64,000 nucleotides of DNA from CAJQQK01 sp963696075 (GTDB lineage: Bacteria > Pseudomonadota > Alphaproteobacteria > Rhizobiales > Hyphomicrobiaceae), in assembly GCA_963696075.1 (NCBI GenBank), contig CAVOJD010000029.1, forward strand, positions 62,001-126,000. The letters are read 5' to 3'. The notes beneath the pieces were generated by a model that saw nothing but the letters and a program-made list of their open reading frames with translations, had not been told where the DNA came from and ran no database searches. The first letter of the stretch is position 1, and every line of letters starts with the position of its first letter. The translations under genes were made by a program, and so were the position numbers. This document shows, in pieces, positions 28,319 through 36,532 of this stretch.

Positions 28319-29397
28319 TGTCGTTCGACTTCATCTTCATGTTGACCTCCAACGACCGCACCGTGGCCGACGCCCGTGCTCGCCTTGAGGAAGTGCTTGC
28401 CGGCGGCGCCCGTCACATCGGCTTCAAGGACGTTGGCCTGCCGCTTGCCGACCTGAAGGCGCTCGCCGACGAGATTCGCGCCGCAGGCGGCCGCTCCTAC
28501 CTCGAAGTCGTCAGTCTTGATGCCGACAGTGAAAAAGCCTCCGCCCGCGCCGCCATCGAACTCGATGTTGACTGTCTGCTGGGCGGCACGCGCGCCGACG
28601 AGGTCGTCCCCATCGTGCGCCAGCACCCGATCCGCTACATGCCGTTCTGCGGCCGCATCACGGGCTATCCCAGCATCCTCGAGGGCACCATTGAGGAGAT
28701 CGCCGAGAGCGCGCGCCGCCTGGCTGACCTCGAAGGCGTACACGGCCTCGATCTTCTCGCCTATCGCTTCGCAGGCGACGTTCCCGCCCTGATGCGTGCG
28801 GTCTGCCAGGCGGTCGAAAAACCGGTCGTGATGGCCGGCAGCATTGACCGTGAGGCGCGCGTGACCGCCGCCGCCGAAGCCGGTGCGTCTGGTTTCACCG
28901 TCGGCACCGCAGCCCTCAGCGGCGAGTTCCCCGCCGAAGGCGACGGCCTCACCGCCCAGGTCCGCTCGATCCTGGCAATGACGATGCACGCAGCCCAGCG
29001 ATCGACCGTGCCCCGCCGCATCGCGCTCGTCGCGCATAACCCGCGCAAGTCGCAACTCAAGGCCTGGGTCGCCCGCCATCTGAAAGCGCTTCAGGGCCAG
29101 CGCTTGATCTGCACCGGTGGCACCGGCCGCATGCTCGCAACGGCCCATCCCGAACTCTCGATCCACCGCCTTCAGCGTGGCGCCCGCGGCGGCGATCAGC
29201 AACTCGGCGCCCTGATCGCGACCGGCGAACTCGACGCCGTGATCTTCTTCGCCGATCCAGAGACCGACCGCGTCGGTGACGTCGATTTGCAGGCGTTGAC
29301 CCGCCTCGCGATCCTCCACGACACCCCGATCTGCGCCAGCCCCGCGACGGCGGACCTGTTCGTTTCAGCCCGCCTGCCGCGCGATCGAAAAACATGA
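28318..29397 (+). CDS. TIM-barrel domain fused to methylglyoxal-synthase-like domain
   Basis: 359 aa. Residues 1-218 read as a complete eight-stranded barrel with phosphate-binding-style ends at strands 7-8 (VVMAGSID; GFTVGTAAL); I do not recognise the exact family. Residues 232-355 align with E. coli MgsA: IALVAHN (H19 = H240), K23 = K244, CTGGTG, GGDQQLGALI (catalytic D71 = D293), FFADP (D91 = D313), D101 = D323 and ATADLFVS. The catalytic His98 position is Gly320, and Thr47 and Ser65 also differ. The domain may therefore bind a phosphorylated triose or tetrose without classical synthase activity. Translationally coupled to pdxA. Confidence 0.85.
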   Translation: MSFDFIFMLTSNDRTVADARARLEEVLAGGARHIGFKDVGLPLADLKALADEIRAAGGRSYLEVVSLDADSEKASARAAIELDVDCLLGGTRADEVVPIVRQHPIRYMPFCGRITGYPSILEGTIEEIAESARRLADLEGVHGLDLLAYRFAGDVPALMRAVCQAVEKPVVMAGSIDREARVTAAAEAGASGFTVGTAALSGEFPAEGDGLTAQVRSILAMTMHAAQRSTVPRRIALVAHNPRKSQLKAWVARHLKALQGQRLICTGGTGRMLATAHPELSIHRLQRGARGGDQQLGALIATGELDAVIFFADPETDRVGDVDLQALTRLAILHDTPICASPATADLFVSARLPRDRKT

Positions 29398-29507
29398 TGG
29401 GCTCGGGTTTGCCGCGATCTGCCGGACGGCCATAAACCTTTTCTTATCGGCTCCCCATCTAGGTTGATGCTTCCTTGAGGGCTGTGAAGTTGTGTTGGAG
29501 AGGGCTG

Positions 29508-29786
29508 ATGATCGATCCGCTGCTGTTTGTGAAGCCACGTACAACATTCGGTGAGCACGCGCCCGCCAATCTCGCGCACCTGAGCACCGGCGACACCCCG
29601 CTCGCACGCGCCATCCGCCAGGCGCAGCGCTACTTCTCCGATCACGATCTGACCGCCGCGATCGAAGGGCGCAGCAAGACCATCCTCCTGACCATGATCG
29701 ACGACGAGCCGGTCTTTCTGAACGCCGCCATGATCGCGGATATCATGACCGGCTCCGACATCGCGTCTGATCAGAGCATCACCTGA
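29508..29786 (+). CDS. Small protein of unknown function
   Basis: 92 aa from ATG 29508 (MIDPLLFVKP), preceded by TTGGAGAGGG. No signal peptide or membrane segment. The sequence (LARAIRQAQRYFSDHDL, KTILLTMIDDEPVFLNAAMI) looks like a compact alpha/beta cytoplasmic domain. Codon use is that of neighbouring genes. It follows the fusion gene by 110 bp. Family not recognised. Confidence 0.65.
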   Translation: MIDPLLFVKPRTTFGEHAPANLAHLSTGDTPLARAIRQAQRYFSDHDLTAAIEGRSKTILLTMIDDEPVFLNAAMIADIMTGSDIASDQSIT

Positions 29787-29913
29787 GCCGCTGGATTTCC
29801 CGGCCGGCGCGTCGGCAGCACGAAGGCAGGAAATCCATCGCCAGCCTGGTTCCTTTTGCCCCGGCCCCGCTCTAGCATCGCCAACCCCTGGTGATGTTGG
29901 AGAGGCCTGCGCC

Positions 29914-31068
29914 ATGACACTTGAAGCGCCTGAAAACCTGCCCCCCCTGCCGCTGCCCGATGGCGTGCGCGCGCGCTTCATTGACGGCATCAACGGCCTT
30001 ACGATGCACGTCCTCGAAGCCGGCCACGAAACCCCGGGCCGGCCGATGGTCCTCCTCCTGCATGGCTTCCCGGAGTTGGCCTACAGTTGGCGGCGCGTCA
30101 TGCCGGCGCTTGCCGCAGCCGGCTATCATGTCCTCGCCCCCGATCAGCGCGGCTATGGCCGCACTTGGCGCCATCCGGTCAGCTTCGACGATGACCTCTC
30201 GCCGTACCGCTTCTTGAACCTCGTGCGCGATGCCCTCGGTCTTGTGCGCGCCTTTGGGCGCCGCGAGATCCACGCCGTCGTCGGCCATGACTTCGGCTCG
30301 TTCGTGGCAGCCTGGGCCGCCGTCACCCGCCCGGACGTGTTCCGCGCCGTGGCACTCATGAGCGCGCCGTTCGCCGGCGTGCCGAAAATTCCCTTCGCCA
30401 CCGCCGCCGCCGGTGGCATCCGCCCAACCCACGATCCCGTCCATGACGACCTCGCCGCCCTCGACCGCCCGCGCAAGCACTACCAGTGGTATTATTCGAC
30501 CCGCGCCGCAGCCGCCGAAATGGACGCCCCACCGCAGGGCCTGCACGATTTTCTGCGCGCCTATTACCACCACAAAAGCGCCGACTGGACCGCGAATAAG
30601 CCATTCCCCCTGACCGCCTGGTCCGCCGCCGAACTCGCCAAGCTCCCCACCTACTACATGATGGATCTCGACGAGACGATGCCCGAGACCGTCGCCCACG
30701 AGATGCCGTCGCCCGAAGCCATTGCCGCCAACCGCTGGCTGCCGGATGAGGAACTCGCCGTCTATGTCGGCGAATTTGGCCGCACCGGTTTCCAGGCGAG
30801 CCTCAACTGGTATCGCGGCAGAACCTCGGGGCGTTTCGCAGGCGAGCTGGAACTGTTCGACGGCCGCACCATCGATGTGCCGGCCTGCTTCATCGCAGGT
30901 GCCAGCGATTGGGGCATCCACCAGTCGGCCGGCGCACTTGAGAGCATGCAGTCAGACGTGATGACCGACATGCGCGGCTGCCATCTCATCGAGGGCGCCG
31001 GTCATTGGGTCCAGCAGGAGCAATCCGAGGCAACCGTTCGCCAGCTGCTCGAATTTCTCGATCGCTGA
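29914..31068 (+). CDS. Alpha/beta hydrolase, epoxide-hydrolase-like
   Basis: 384 aa. LHGFPELAYSWRRVMPALAA is the oxyanion-hole HGxP region of epoxide hydrolases, followed by PDQRGYGRT. The nucleophile is an aspartate in VVGHDFGSFVAAW, the family's signature replacement for Ser, and the C-terminal catalytic His is in GAGHWVQQE. A lid region between about 165 and 290 contains the tyrosines expected for epoxide opening (YQWYYSTRA). Haloalkane dehalogenases also use Asp, but the context and HGFPE favour epoxide hydrolase. Substrate unknown. Confidence 0.86.
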   Translation: MTLEAPENLPPLPLPDGVRARFIDGINGLTMHVLEAGHETPGRPMVLLLHGFPELAYSWRRVMPALAAAGYHVLAPDQRGYGRTWRHPVSFDDDLSPYRFLNLVRDALGLVRAFGRREIHAVVGHDFGSFVAAWAAVTRPDVFRAVALMSAPFAGVPKIPFATAAAGGIRPTHDPVHDDLAALDRPRKHYQWYYSTRAAAAEMDAPPQGLHDFLRAYYHHKSADWTANKPFPLTAWSAAELAKLPTYYMMDLDETMPETVAHEMPSPEAIAANRWLPDEELAVYVGEFGRTGFQASLNWYRGRTSGRFAGELELFDGRTIDVPACFIAGASDWGIHQSAGALESMQSDVMTDMRGCHLIEGAGHWVQQEQSEATVRQLLEFLDR

Positions 31069-31093
31069 TCTAGAGCAGAGACAAAAAGGCAAA

Positions 31094-31126
31094 AAAACCG
31101 GCGCATCCTTGGGGACGCGCCGGTTT
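31094..31126 (-). terminator. Intrinsic terminator for the secreted protein gene at 31152
   Basis: On the minus strand a 10-bp stem (AAACCGGCGC / GCGCCGGTTT arms) is followed by a run of seven T and then a T-rich stretch, directly after the stop at 31152. It may also act on the epoxide-hydrolase transcript from the other strand. Confidence 0.75.
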
Positions 31127-31151
31127 CCGTCAAACTGGATGTGCTGATTGA

Positions 31152-31547
31152 TCAGCAGCGGTTCTCGAACCGCCAGCACGCCCGATCGCTACCGTTGTAG
31201 CACTGCCGGCGCCAGCGGCGGCAGCGGCGCTCATAACTGCGGTCACGCGCATAAGCTTCCGAAGCAGCGATTGCACCGAGCACGCCAAGCGCGACACCGG
31301 CCCCGATCGCTGCACCGCGACCGCGACCCCGACCACGCCGCCAACCGCGGCCCCGCCGAACGCCGCCACGGCGGACACCGCCGCGACGCACGCCGCCACG
31401 GCGCTGCGTCTTCTGGATCAGTTCGCTCTGGACGTCATGTCCCGCCGCCGCGCCAGGCACGGAGACCATGGCGGCTTGGGCCGGCGCCAGCGCCGAAAGC
31501 ATGAGCGCGCCGCCAGTCAGCGCCGCGAAGATGAATGTTTTTTTCAT
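31152..31547 (-). CDS. Secreted Gly/Arg-rich protein with C-terminal Cys/Trp motif, paralogue A
   Basis: 131 aa from ATG 31547 (MKKTFIFAAL). The signal peptide ends near ALAPAQA. A GGVRRGGVRRGG repeat tract and GRGRG run lead to a Gly-zipper-like hydrophobic stretch (AAIGAGVALGVLGAIAAS). The C-terminus reads CRRWRRQC...GSDRACWRFENRC, with four cysteines. The next gene encodes the same ending and Gly-rich segment, so they are tandem paralogues. The Cys motif suggests disulfides outside the cytoplasm. Function unknown. Confidence 0.8.
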   Translation of the reverse strand: MKKTFIFAALTGGALMLSALAPAQAAMVSVPGAAAGHDVQSELIQKTQRRGGVRRGGVRRGGVRRGRGWRRGRGRGRGAAIGAGVALGVLGAIAASEAYARDRSYERRCRRWRRQCYNGSDRACWRFENRC

Positions 31548-31801
31548 GGAGGATACGGTCCTTTCGATGATGCGCAAAAATCGGCACGCAAAAAGCACGC
31601 CATTCGAGCGGAAAGATATGTCCCCGGCCATGTCCCACGTCACAAACCGACCGTTCCACCCTCGTATTTCTCAGTAGACCGCTTGAACAGCGTTTCTCCA
31701 AGGATGAACCCTCATAATGGTTCACAAAAAGCTGTCAGGCGTCTGAATTCAAGGCAGTTTTTCAGGCTTCGTCCGGCCTTCTAAAGCGGCTGTGACGAAT
31801 T

Positions 31802-31827
31802 GGGCCGGCGTGTGCGCACGCCGGCCC
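31802..31827 (-). terminator. Hairpin downstream of paralogue B
   Basis: A perfect 11-bp inverted repeat (GGGCCGGCGTG / CACGCCGGCCC) with a TGCG loop lies 28 bases past the stop of the 31856 gene on the minus strand. There is no strong T-tract, so termination efficiency is uncertain. Confidence 0.5.
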
Positions 31828-31855
31828 GATTGATCAGCGAACCGTGAACTGCCGG

Positions 31856-32239
31856 TCAGCAGCGCGTGTCGAACTTCCAGCACGCGCGGTCGTTGCCGCG
31901 ACGGCACCAGCGCCGCCAGCGGTGGCATTGGTCACGGTAGCCGTGGTCGTAGCGGTAATGGCGGCGGCCTTCATAATAGTAGCCATCGTGCGCGCGCGCC
32001 CTGCTCGCTGCAATCGCACCGAGTACGCCAAGCGTCACGATGCCGGCGCCGATGGCGACACCGCGCCGCGCGCCCCGGCCCCGTCGGCCAACCTGTTCGA
32101 TGAGGTTCGCGGCCGGCTGCGCCGCCGTCGAACCGGCTGTTGCAACGCCGCTCATGCCGGCGTGTGCAGGCGCCGCCAACAGCGCAGCCAATGAGAGTGC
32201 CGTCCCCGTCGCAGCCGCAATTGCAAATGATCTGGTCAT
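31856..32239 (-). CDS. Secreted Gly/Arg-rich protein with C-terminal Cys/Trp motif, paralogue B
   Basis: 127 aa from ATG 32239 (MTRSFAIAAA). The signal peptide ends near APAHA. A short basic region (VGRRGRGARRG) precedes GVLGAIAAS, the same hydrophobic segment as in paralogue A. A Tyr/His-rich stretch (GYYYEGRRHYRYDHGY) is unique to B. The C-terminus, CHRWRRWCRRGNDRACWKFDTRC, matches A in all four cysteines and in GxDRACWxFxxRC. A and B lie in tandem 308 bp apart. Extracytoplasmic and likely disulfide-bonded; function unknown. Confidence 0.8.
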   Translation of the reverse strand: MTRSFAIAAATGTALSLAALLAAPAHAGMSGVATAGSTAAQPAANLIEQVGRRGRGARRGVAIGAGIVTLGVLGAIAASRARAHDGYYYEGRRHYRYDHGYRDQCHRWRRWCRRGNDRACWKFDTRC

Positions 32240-32737
32240 CGCTTTGAACTCCAGGTTTGCCGGAAAGGAAGCGTGCCGCCCAGCCGATGACAGGCATTGG
32301 CCTGTTGCAGGCCTTGGGCATCTTCCGCCGGCTCTCAAGATCACAACGTCTGTAAATTGCCAGAGCGAACCTGAACCGCGGATGAACCGTTTCTGCCCGC
32401 CAGCCACGCTCTCGATCTTTGAAACCAAACAGCCGAATCGTGGCGACCTTCCGGCGGGGGTGTGACGCCGCTGTGATGCCCCGGTAACGCCTCCGTGACG
32501 CAGCAGTGTTGACCCCTGTGGCAAGCCCGCGTGCGCCGTGCCGGCACCGGCGGCCGGGCAAATGCGCCAATCGCGTAGACGATCAACCGTCCCGCCTCAG
32601 GCCTTGGCTATTGCGTCGCGCCGCGAATTGCATACATTTGCACACAATCCAGGCGCTCTCCGCCGTGAGAGGCCCCGTTCCGCGCGCGATGTCGATGCCC
32701 GCCCGGTATCGACCTGCGCTGTCATGGAGGTTTGCGA
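32240..32737 (+). other. Non-coding divergent intergenic region
   Basis: 498 bp between paralogue B (minus) and the comD-like gene (plus). Open frames here have no ribosome binding sites and no recognisable protein. It should hold the promoters of both genes; I could not pick out a convincing -35/-10 pair. The last 15 bases contain TGGAGG, the ribosome binding site of comD. Confidence 0.6.
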
Positions 32738-33262
32738 ATGAATGACCAGCCGGATTGGCGTGAGCAGCTTTATCAGTTGCTGCGCGAGGAGGATGTCTCG
32801 ATCTTCTCCTACGTGCCGGACGCCGGGCACAAATACCTGATCGACCGCTCCACCGAGGACCCGGAAGTCCACGCCGTGCCGCTGACGACCGAAGAAGAGG
32901 GCGTCTCGCTGGCAGCTGGCGCCCATCTCGGCGGCAAGCGCGCTGTTCTGCTGATGCAGAGTTCAGGCGTCGGCAACTGCATCAACATGCTCTCGCTGAT
33001 CCAGCACGGCCGCTTCCCCTTCCTCACCTTCATCTCGATGCGCGGTGAATACGGCGAAGGCAATCCCTGGCAGTTCGCCATGGGCAAGGCCGTCGAGCCG
33101 ACGATGACGGCAATGGGCGTGCAGTGCCTCACCGCCTACACACCCGAAGATGTTGAAGTGGCCGCCAAGGCAGCCCTGACGATGGCGTACGGTGCCGAAC
33201 AGTCCGTCGCCGTTCTCCTTTCGCAGCGCCTCCTCGGCGCCAAACGTTTCGACGGGAGGTAA
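32738..33262 (+). CDS. comD: Sulfopyruvate/phosphonopyruvate decarboxylase alpha subunit (ComD-like)
   Basis: 174 aa. TGGAGG lies just before ATG 32738. It corresponds to the N-terminal pyrimidine-binding half of a ThDP decarboxylase: SYVPDAGHKYLID, the cofactor-activating Glu in LTTEEEGVSLAAGAHLGG, then LLMQSSGVGN and ISMRGEYGEGNPWQ. The split into two small subunits is the pattern of ComDE, which convert 3-sulfopyruvate to sulfoacetaldehyde. Phosphonopyruvate decarboxylase is closely related and cannot be excluded. The beta subunit starts 6 bp later. No coenzyme M, cysteate or phosphonate genes are adjacent, so the pathway is open. Confidence 0.82.
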   Translation: MNDQPDWREQLYQLLREEDVSIFSYVPDAGHKYLIDRSTEDPEVHAVPLTTEEEGVSLAAGAHLGGKRAVLLMQSSGVGNCINMLSLIQHGRFPFLTFISMRGEYGEGNPWQFAMGKAVEPTMTAMGVQCLTAYTPEDVEVAAKAALTMAYGAEQSVAVLLSQRLLGAKRFDGR

Positions 33263-33268
33263 TCCGAG

Positions 33269-33847
33269 ATGACCGCGAAATATGTACTCGACCGCAACAA
33301 AGCCGTCCCTGCCCTGATCGGCAACCCGGATGATTTCCTGATCGTCGCGGGCCTCGCCGGCCCCGCCAAGGACATCGGCCACATGACCGACAAGGCGTTC
33401 CTGTTCGGCGGCGCCATGGGCGGCGCTGTCACCGCCGGCCTCGGTCTCGCCCTCGCTCAGCCTGATAAGCGCGTCATCTGTGTGACCGGTGATGGCGACC
33501 TGTTGATGTCGCTTGGCTCGCTTGCCACCGTCGGCGTCATGAAGCCGTCGAACTTCTCCGTCGTCTGCGTCGACAACGGCCTCTACCAGGAAACCGGCGG
33601 CCAGCGCTCCCACACCGGCCACGGCATCGACCTGGCCCAGGTTGCCTCCGGTTGCGGCTTCACGGTGACGCGTGACATCAGCGAGGAAAGCCAGATCGAA
33701 GAAGCCTCCGGTCTGCTTCGCCAGTCCAACGGCCCGACGTTCGTCCTCCTGCGGGTCGACAGCACGCCATCGCCGAAAGGCATACGCAACCTTCAGGCAA
33801 GCGAAACCAAGACGGCGTTCCGCGAGCACCTCCTCGGCCATCGTTGA
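33269..33847 (+). CDS. comE: Sulfopyruvate/phosphonopyruvate decarboxylase beta subunit (ComE-like)
   Basis: 192 aa. GGGAGG precedes ATG 33269. This is the ThDP diphosphate-binding half. The GDG...N motif is intact (GDGDLLMSLGSL ... CVDNGLYQETGG), coordinating Mg2+ and the cofactor diphosphate. FGGAMGGAVTAGLGLALAQP upstream of it and the C-terminal FVLLRVDSTPSPKG fit ComE/phosphonopyruvate decarboxylase. It assembles with the preceding subunit, each active site lying at the interface. An intrinsic terminator follows, so comDE form a two-gene operon. Confidence 0.83.
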   Translation: MTAKYVLDRNKAVPALIGNPDDFLIVAGLAGPAKDIGHMTDKAFLFGGAMGGAVTAGLGLALAQPDKRVICVTGDGDLLMSLGSLATVGVMKPSNFSVVCVDNGLYQETGGQRSHTGHGIDLAQVASGCGFTVTRDISEESQIEEASGLLRQSNGPTFVLLRVDSTPSPKGIRNLQASETKTAFREHLLGHR

Positions 33848-33875
33848 GGGCATCGCGAACTTGAGATTTGGTTGA

Positions 33876-33905
33876 AGGACGTGCCGCCCTGGCACGTCCT
33901 TTTTG
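33876..33905 (+). terminator. Intrinsic terminator after comE
   Basis: A 10-bp perfect stem (AGGACGTGCC / GGCACGTCCT) with a five-base loop is followed by TTTTGTTT on the plus strand, 28 bases after the comE stop. Confidence 0.88.
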
Positions 33906-34021
33906 TTTATGTCGCCCAACTCTCGAAGTGGACCGACATCGTTCACCTCACCGCAACGAACGCTCCCTTATCCAGAACGTCCAAAAGGATGACGCGGTGG
34001 ACGTTTGGTGAGGGATGGAAG

Positions 34022-34789
34022 ATGACGGCAGGCAATTGGGCGCTCGAGATCCAGGGGCTGTACAAGACGTTCGACAAACCGGCTGTCGATAACCTCTCGC
34101 TGCGCATCCGCAAAGGTGAACTCTATGCGCTGCTCGGCCCCAACGGCGCCGGCAAGACGACGACGCTCAAGATGGTCACCGGCCTGCTGACGCCGGATCG
34201 CGGCGTTATCCGTGTCGGCGGCATCGACGCCATTGCCAGGCCCGTCGAGGCCAAGCAGATCATGGCCTGGCTGCCGGATGAGCCCCTCGTCTACGATAAG
34301 CTTTCACCGCTCGAATATCTCGAATTCGTCGCAGGCCTTTGGGGCATCGACGCCGGACTGGCCGAGACCCGCGCCCATGATCTCCTGAAGCTGCTGGGCC
34401 TCGCCGATCAGGCCGCCTCCCGCTGCCAGGGCCTCTCCAAGGGCATGCGCCAGAAGGTTGCGCTGGCCGGTGCCCTCATTCACGAGCCGGACCTCATCAT
34501 CCTCGATGAGCCGCTGACCGGGCTCGACGCGGGCTCGGCCCGCCAGGTCAAGGCGGTGCTGCGTGAGCACGTTGCCCGCGGGGTCACGATCATCATGACC
34601 ACCCACATTCTCGACGTTGCCGAACGCATGGCCGACCGTATCGGCATCATTGCCAACGGCCGCCTCGTTAGCGAGGGCACGCTTGAGGAGCTGCGCGCCA
34701 CCGCCAATGATGCCGGCTCCGAACTCGGCCAGACAAGCCTCGAGGACATCTTTCTCGGCCTCGTTGGAGGGGCAGAGGTGGCGGCATGA
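34022..34789 (+). CDS. ABC exporter ATP-binding protein
   Basis: 255 aa from ATG 34022 (MTAGNWALEI); the open frame extends upstream across the comE terminator and is not translated there. Walker A GPNGAGKTT, a signature variant LSKGMRQKVALAGAL, Walker B LIILDEP and H-loop TTHIL are all present. The lysine in the signature (LSKGM) and overall length are typical of ABC-2 type exporters. Its stop overlaps the permease start as ATGA, so the two subunits are coupled. Substrate unknown. Confidence 0.92.
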   Translation: MTAGNWALEIQGLYKTFDKPAVDNLSLRIRKGELYALLGPNGAGKTTTLKMVTGLLTPDRGVIRVGGIDAIARPVEAKQIMAWLPDEPLVYDKLSPLEYLEFVAGLWGIDAGLAETRAHDLLKLLGLADQAASRCQGLSKGMRQKVALAGALIHEPDLIILDEPLTGLDAGSARQVKAVLREHVARGVTIIMTTHILDVAERMADRIGIIANGRLVSEGTLEELRATANDAGSELGQTSLEDIFLGLVGGAEVAA

Positions 34790-36327
34790 TCCGCGCCGCG
34801 CCCCAGTCCGTCGCCTGGTTTGCCCGCCACGAGCTGCTGCTCGCCTGGCGCGATTGGCTCTCCATGATGACGGCTGGAAAGCGCACCCGCGAACGCCTGA
34901 TGCTGGTGTTCGTCGTCCTTTTTGTCGTCGGCCTGCATTGGCTTGCCGTCGAGGTGCTGAGGCCCGCCCTCACCCCTGACAAGGGCCTTCTGGCATCGAA
35001 AGCCGCCCTCGTCATGGTCGCCGTCACGGCGTTGCTCGCCGTCTTCATGATGCTTTCCCAGGCGCTTGAATCCGTGACCCGCGCCTTCTACACGCGCTCC
35101 GACCTCGAACTCATCCTGTCATCCCCCGCCGCCGCCGAGAACGCCTTCGCCGTGCGCATCCTCGCTTTGACGCTCACCACCGCGTCGATGTCGACGATGT
35201 TGATGGCCCCCTTCATCAACGTCGCAGCCGTCCTCGATCATCCCGGCTGGCTGGCGTCTTATGCAGTCATGTTCGCCCTTGCGATGATCGCGACGGCGAT
35301 CGCGGTCTGGGTCATGCTGGCGCTTTTCGCCGTGATCGGCGCCAAGCGCACACGCCTCGTTGCCCAGATCGTCGCAGCCGTCGTCGGTGCAAGCTTCCTG
35401 ATCGGCATCCAGGTCGCAGCGATCCTGTCTGCCAACTCGCTCTCGCGCACGACGCTGATTGGCGATGAGGCCGTGCTCGCAAGCCTGCCCCCGATGGAAA
35501 GCTGGCTCTGGCTGCCCGTCCATGCCGCAGGCGGCAATTTGCCGGCGCTGGGCATCCTGCTGGGCAGCGCCGCCCTCGTGATGGCGCTGACCGTTCGTCT
35601 CGCAGCCCCGATGTTTGCAGAGCGCGTGGTCAGCGCGATCAGCCTTGCCGACGTCGAAACCCGCGATGCAACGCCCATCCGCCCGTTCCGCCAGCGCACC
35701 CCGCGCCAGGCGCTTCGCGCGAAGGAATGGCAGCTCCTCCTGCGCGATCCCTGGCTTGTATCGCAGTCCCTGATGCAGGTCCTCTACCTGCTTCCGCCGG
35801 CTGTCCTCCTCTACCAGAACTTCGGCGACGCAGCCGGCATCGCCGTCGTCATCGCGCCGGTTCTCGTCATGGCCTTCGGCCAGCTTGCCGGCGGCCTCGC
35901 CTGGCTTACGATTTCGGGCGAGGACGCCCCCGCCCTGGTGCGCACCGCCCCCGTCGGCCCCGCCACCCTGCTCACCGCCAAGGTCGAGGCTGTCCTCGGC
36001 GTGATCGCGCTCGCAGCCCTTCCCCTGATCGCCGCCATGGCGATATTTGCGCCCCTCGAGGCAGCCATTACCGTCGGCTTCGTTGCGCTCGGCGCCGTCA
36101 GCGCGATCGCGATCCAGCTGTGGTTCCGCGGGGAGGCCAAGCGCAGCCACTTCCGCTATCGCCAAACCGCCTCGCGCACGGCGACCCTCACCGAAGCCTT
36201 CGCGTCCCTGATGTGGGCCGGCGCGGCCGCGCTCGCGGTTGCCAAGATGCCGATCGCCATCGTGTGTGCCGCGCTCGCGCTTCTGGTGCTCGCCTTTGCC
36301 TGGCTGATGAGCCCGCGCGCCGACTAG
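34786..36327 (+). CDS. ABC exporter permease
   Basis: 513 aa with about 10-12 hydrophobic segments, including FVVLFVVGLHWLAVEV, AALVMVAVTALLAVFMML and a C-terminal VCAALALLVLAFAWLM. An amphipathic soluble stretch lies around residues 290-320 (RTPRQALRAKEWQLLLRDPW), a layout common in large ABC-2-like permeases. It starts in the stop codon of its ATPase. The pair forms a complete exporter of unknown substrate; no regulator or accessory protein is beside it. Confidence 0.85.
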   Translation: MIRAAPQSVAWFARHELLLAWRDWLSMMTAGKRTRERLMLVFVVLFVVGLHWLAVEVLRPALTPDKGLLASKAALVMVAVTALLAVFMMLSQALESVTRAFYTRSDLELILSSPAAAENAFAVRILALTLTTASMSTMLMAPFINVAAVLDHPGWLASYAVMFALAMIATAIAVWVMLALFAVIGAKRTRLVAQIVAAVVGASFLIGIQVAAILSANSLSRTTLIGDEAVLASLPPMESWLWLPVHAAGGNLPALGILLGSAALVMALTVRLAAPMFAERVVSAISLADVETRDATPIRPFRQRTPRQALRAKEWQLLLRDPWLVSQSLMQVLYLLPPAVLLYQNFGDAAGIAVVIAPVLVMAFGQLAGGLAWLTISGEDAPALVRTAPVGPATLLTAKVEAVLGVIALAALPLIAAMAIFAPLEAAITVGFVALGAVSAIAIQLWFRGEAKRSHFRYRQTASRTATLTEAFASLMWAGAAALAVAKMPIAIVCAALALLVLAFAWLMSPRAD

Positions 36328-36532
36328 CCGCGTCCGTGCGGCCGCAGCCGCCTCCGCTCCCGCCGGATCAGTCATGTAATCGTTGGCTGGCGACACCCGG
36401 CGATCGCTTTGTCCCCCCAATTGACCTTGCTAGCTTCCCCGCGATCCCGCAGGACCGTCTTCGCGGTCCCGCGATAATCGATTGCTCGGCTGCCTCGCGA
36501 CTTTTCGCGCAGCCAGAACCAGGGGAGAGACG

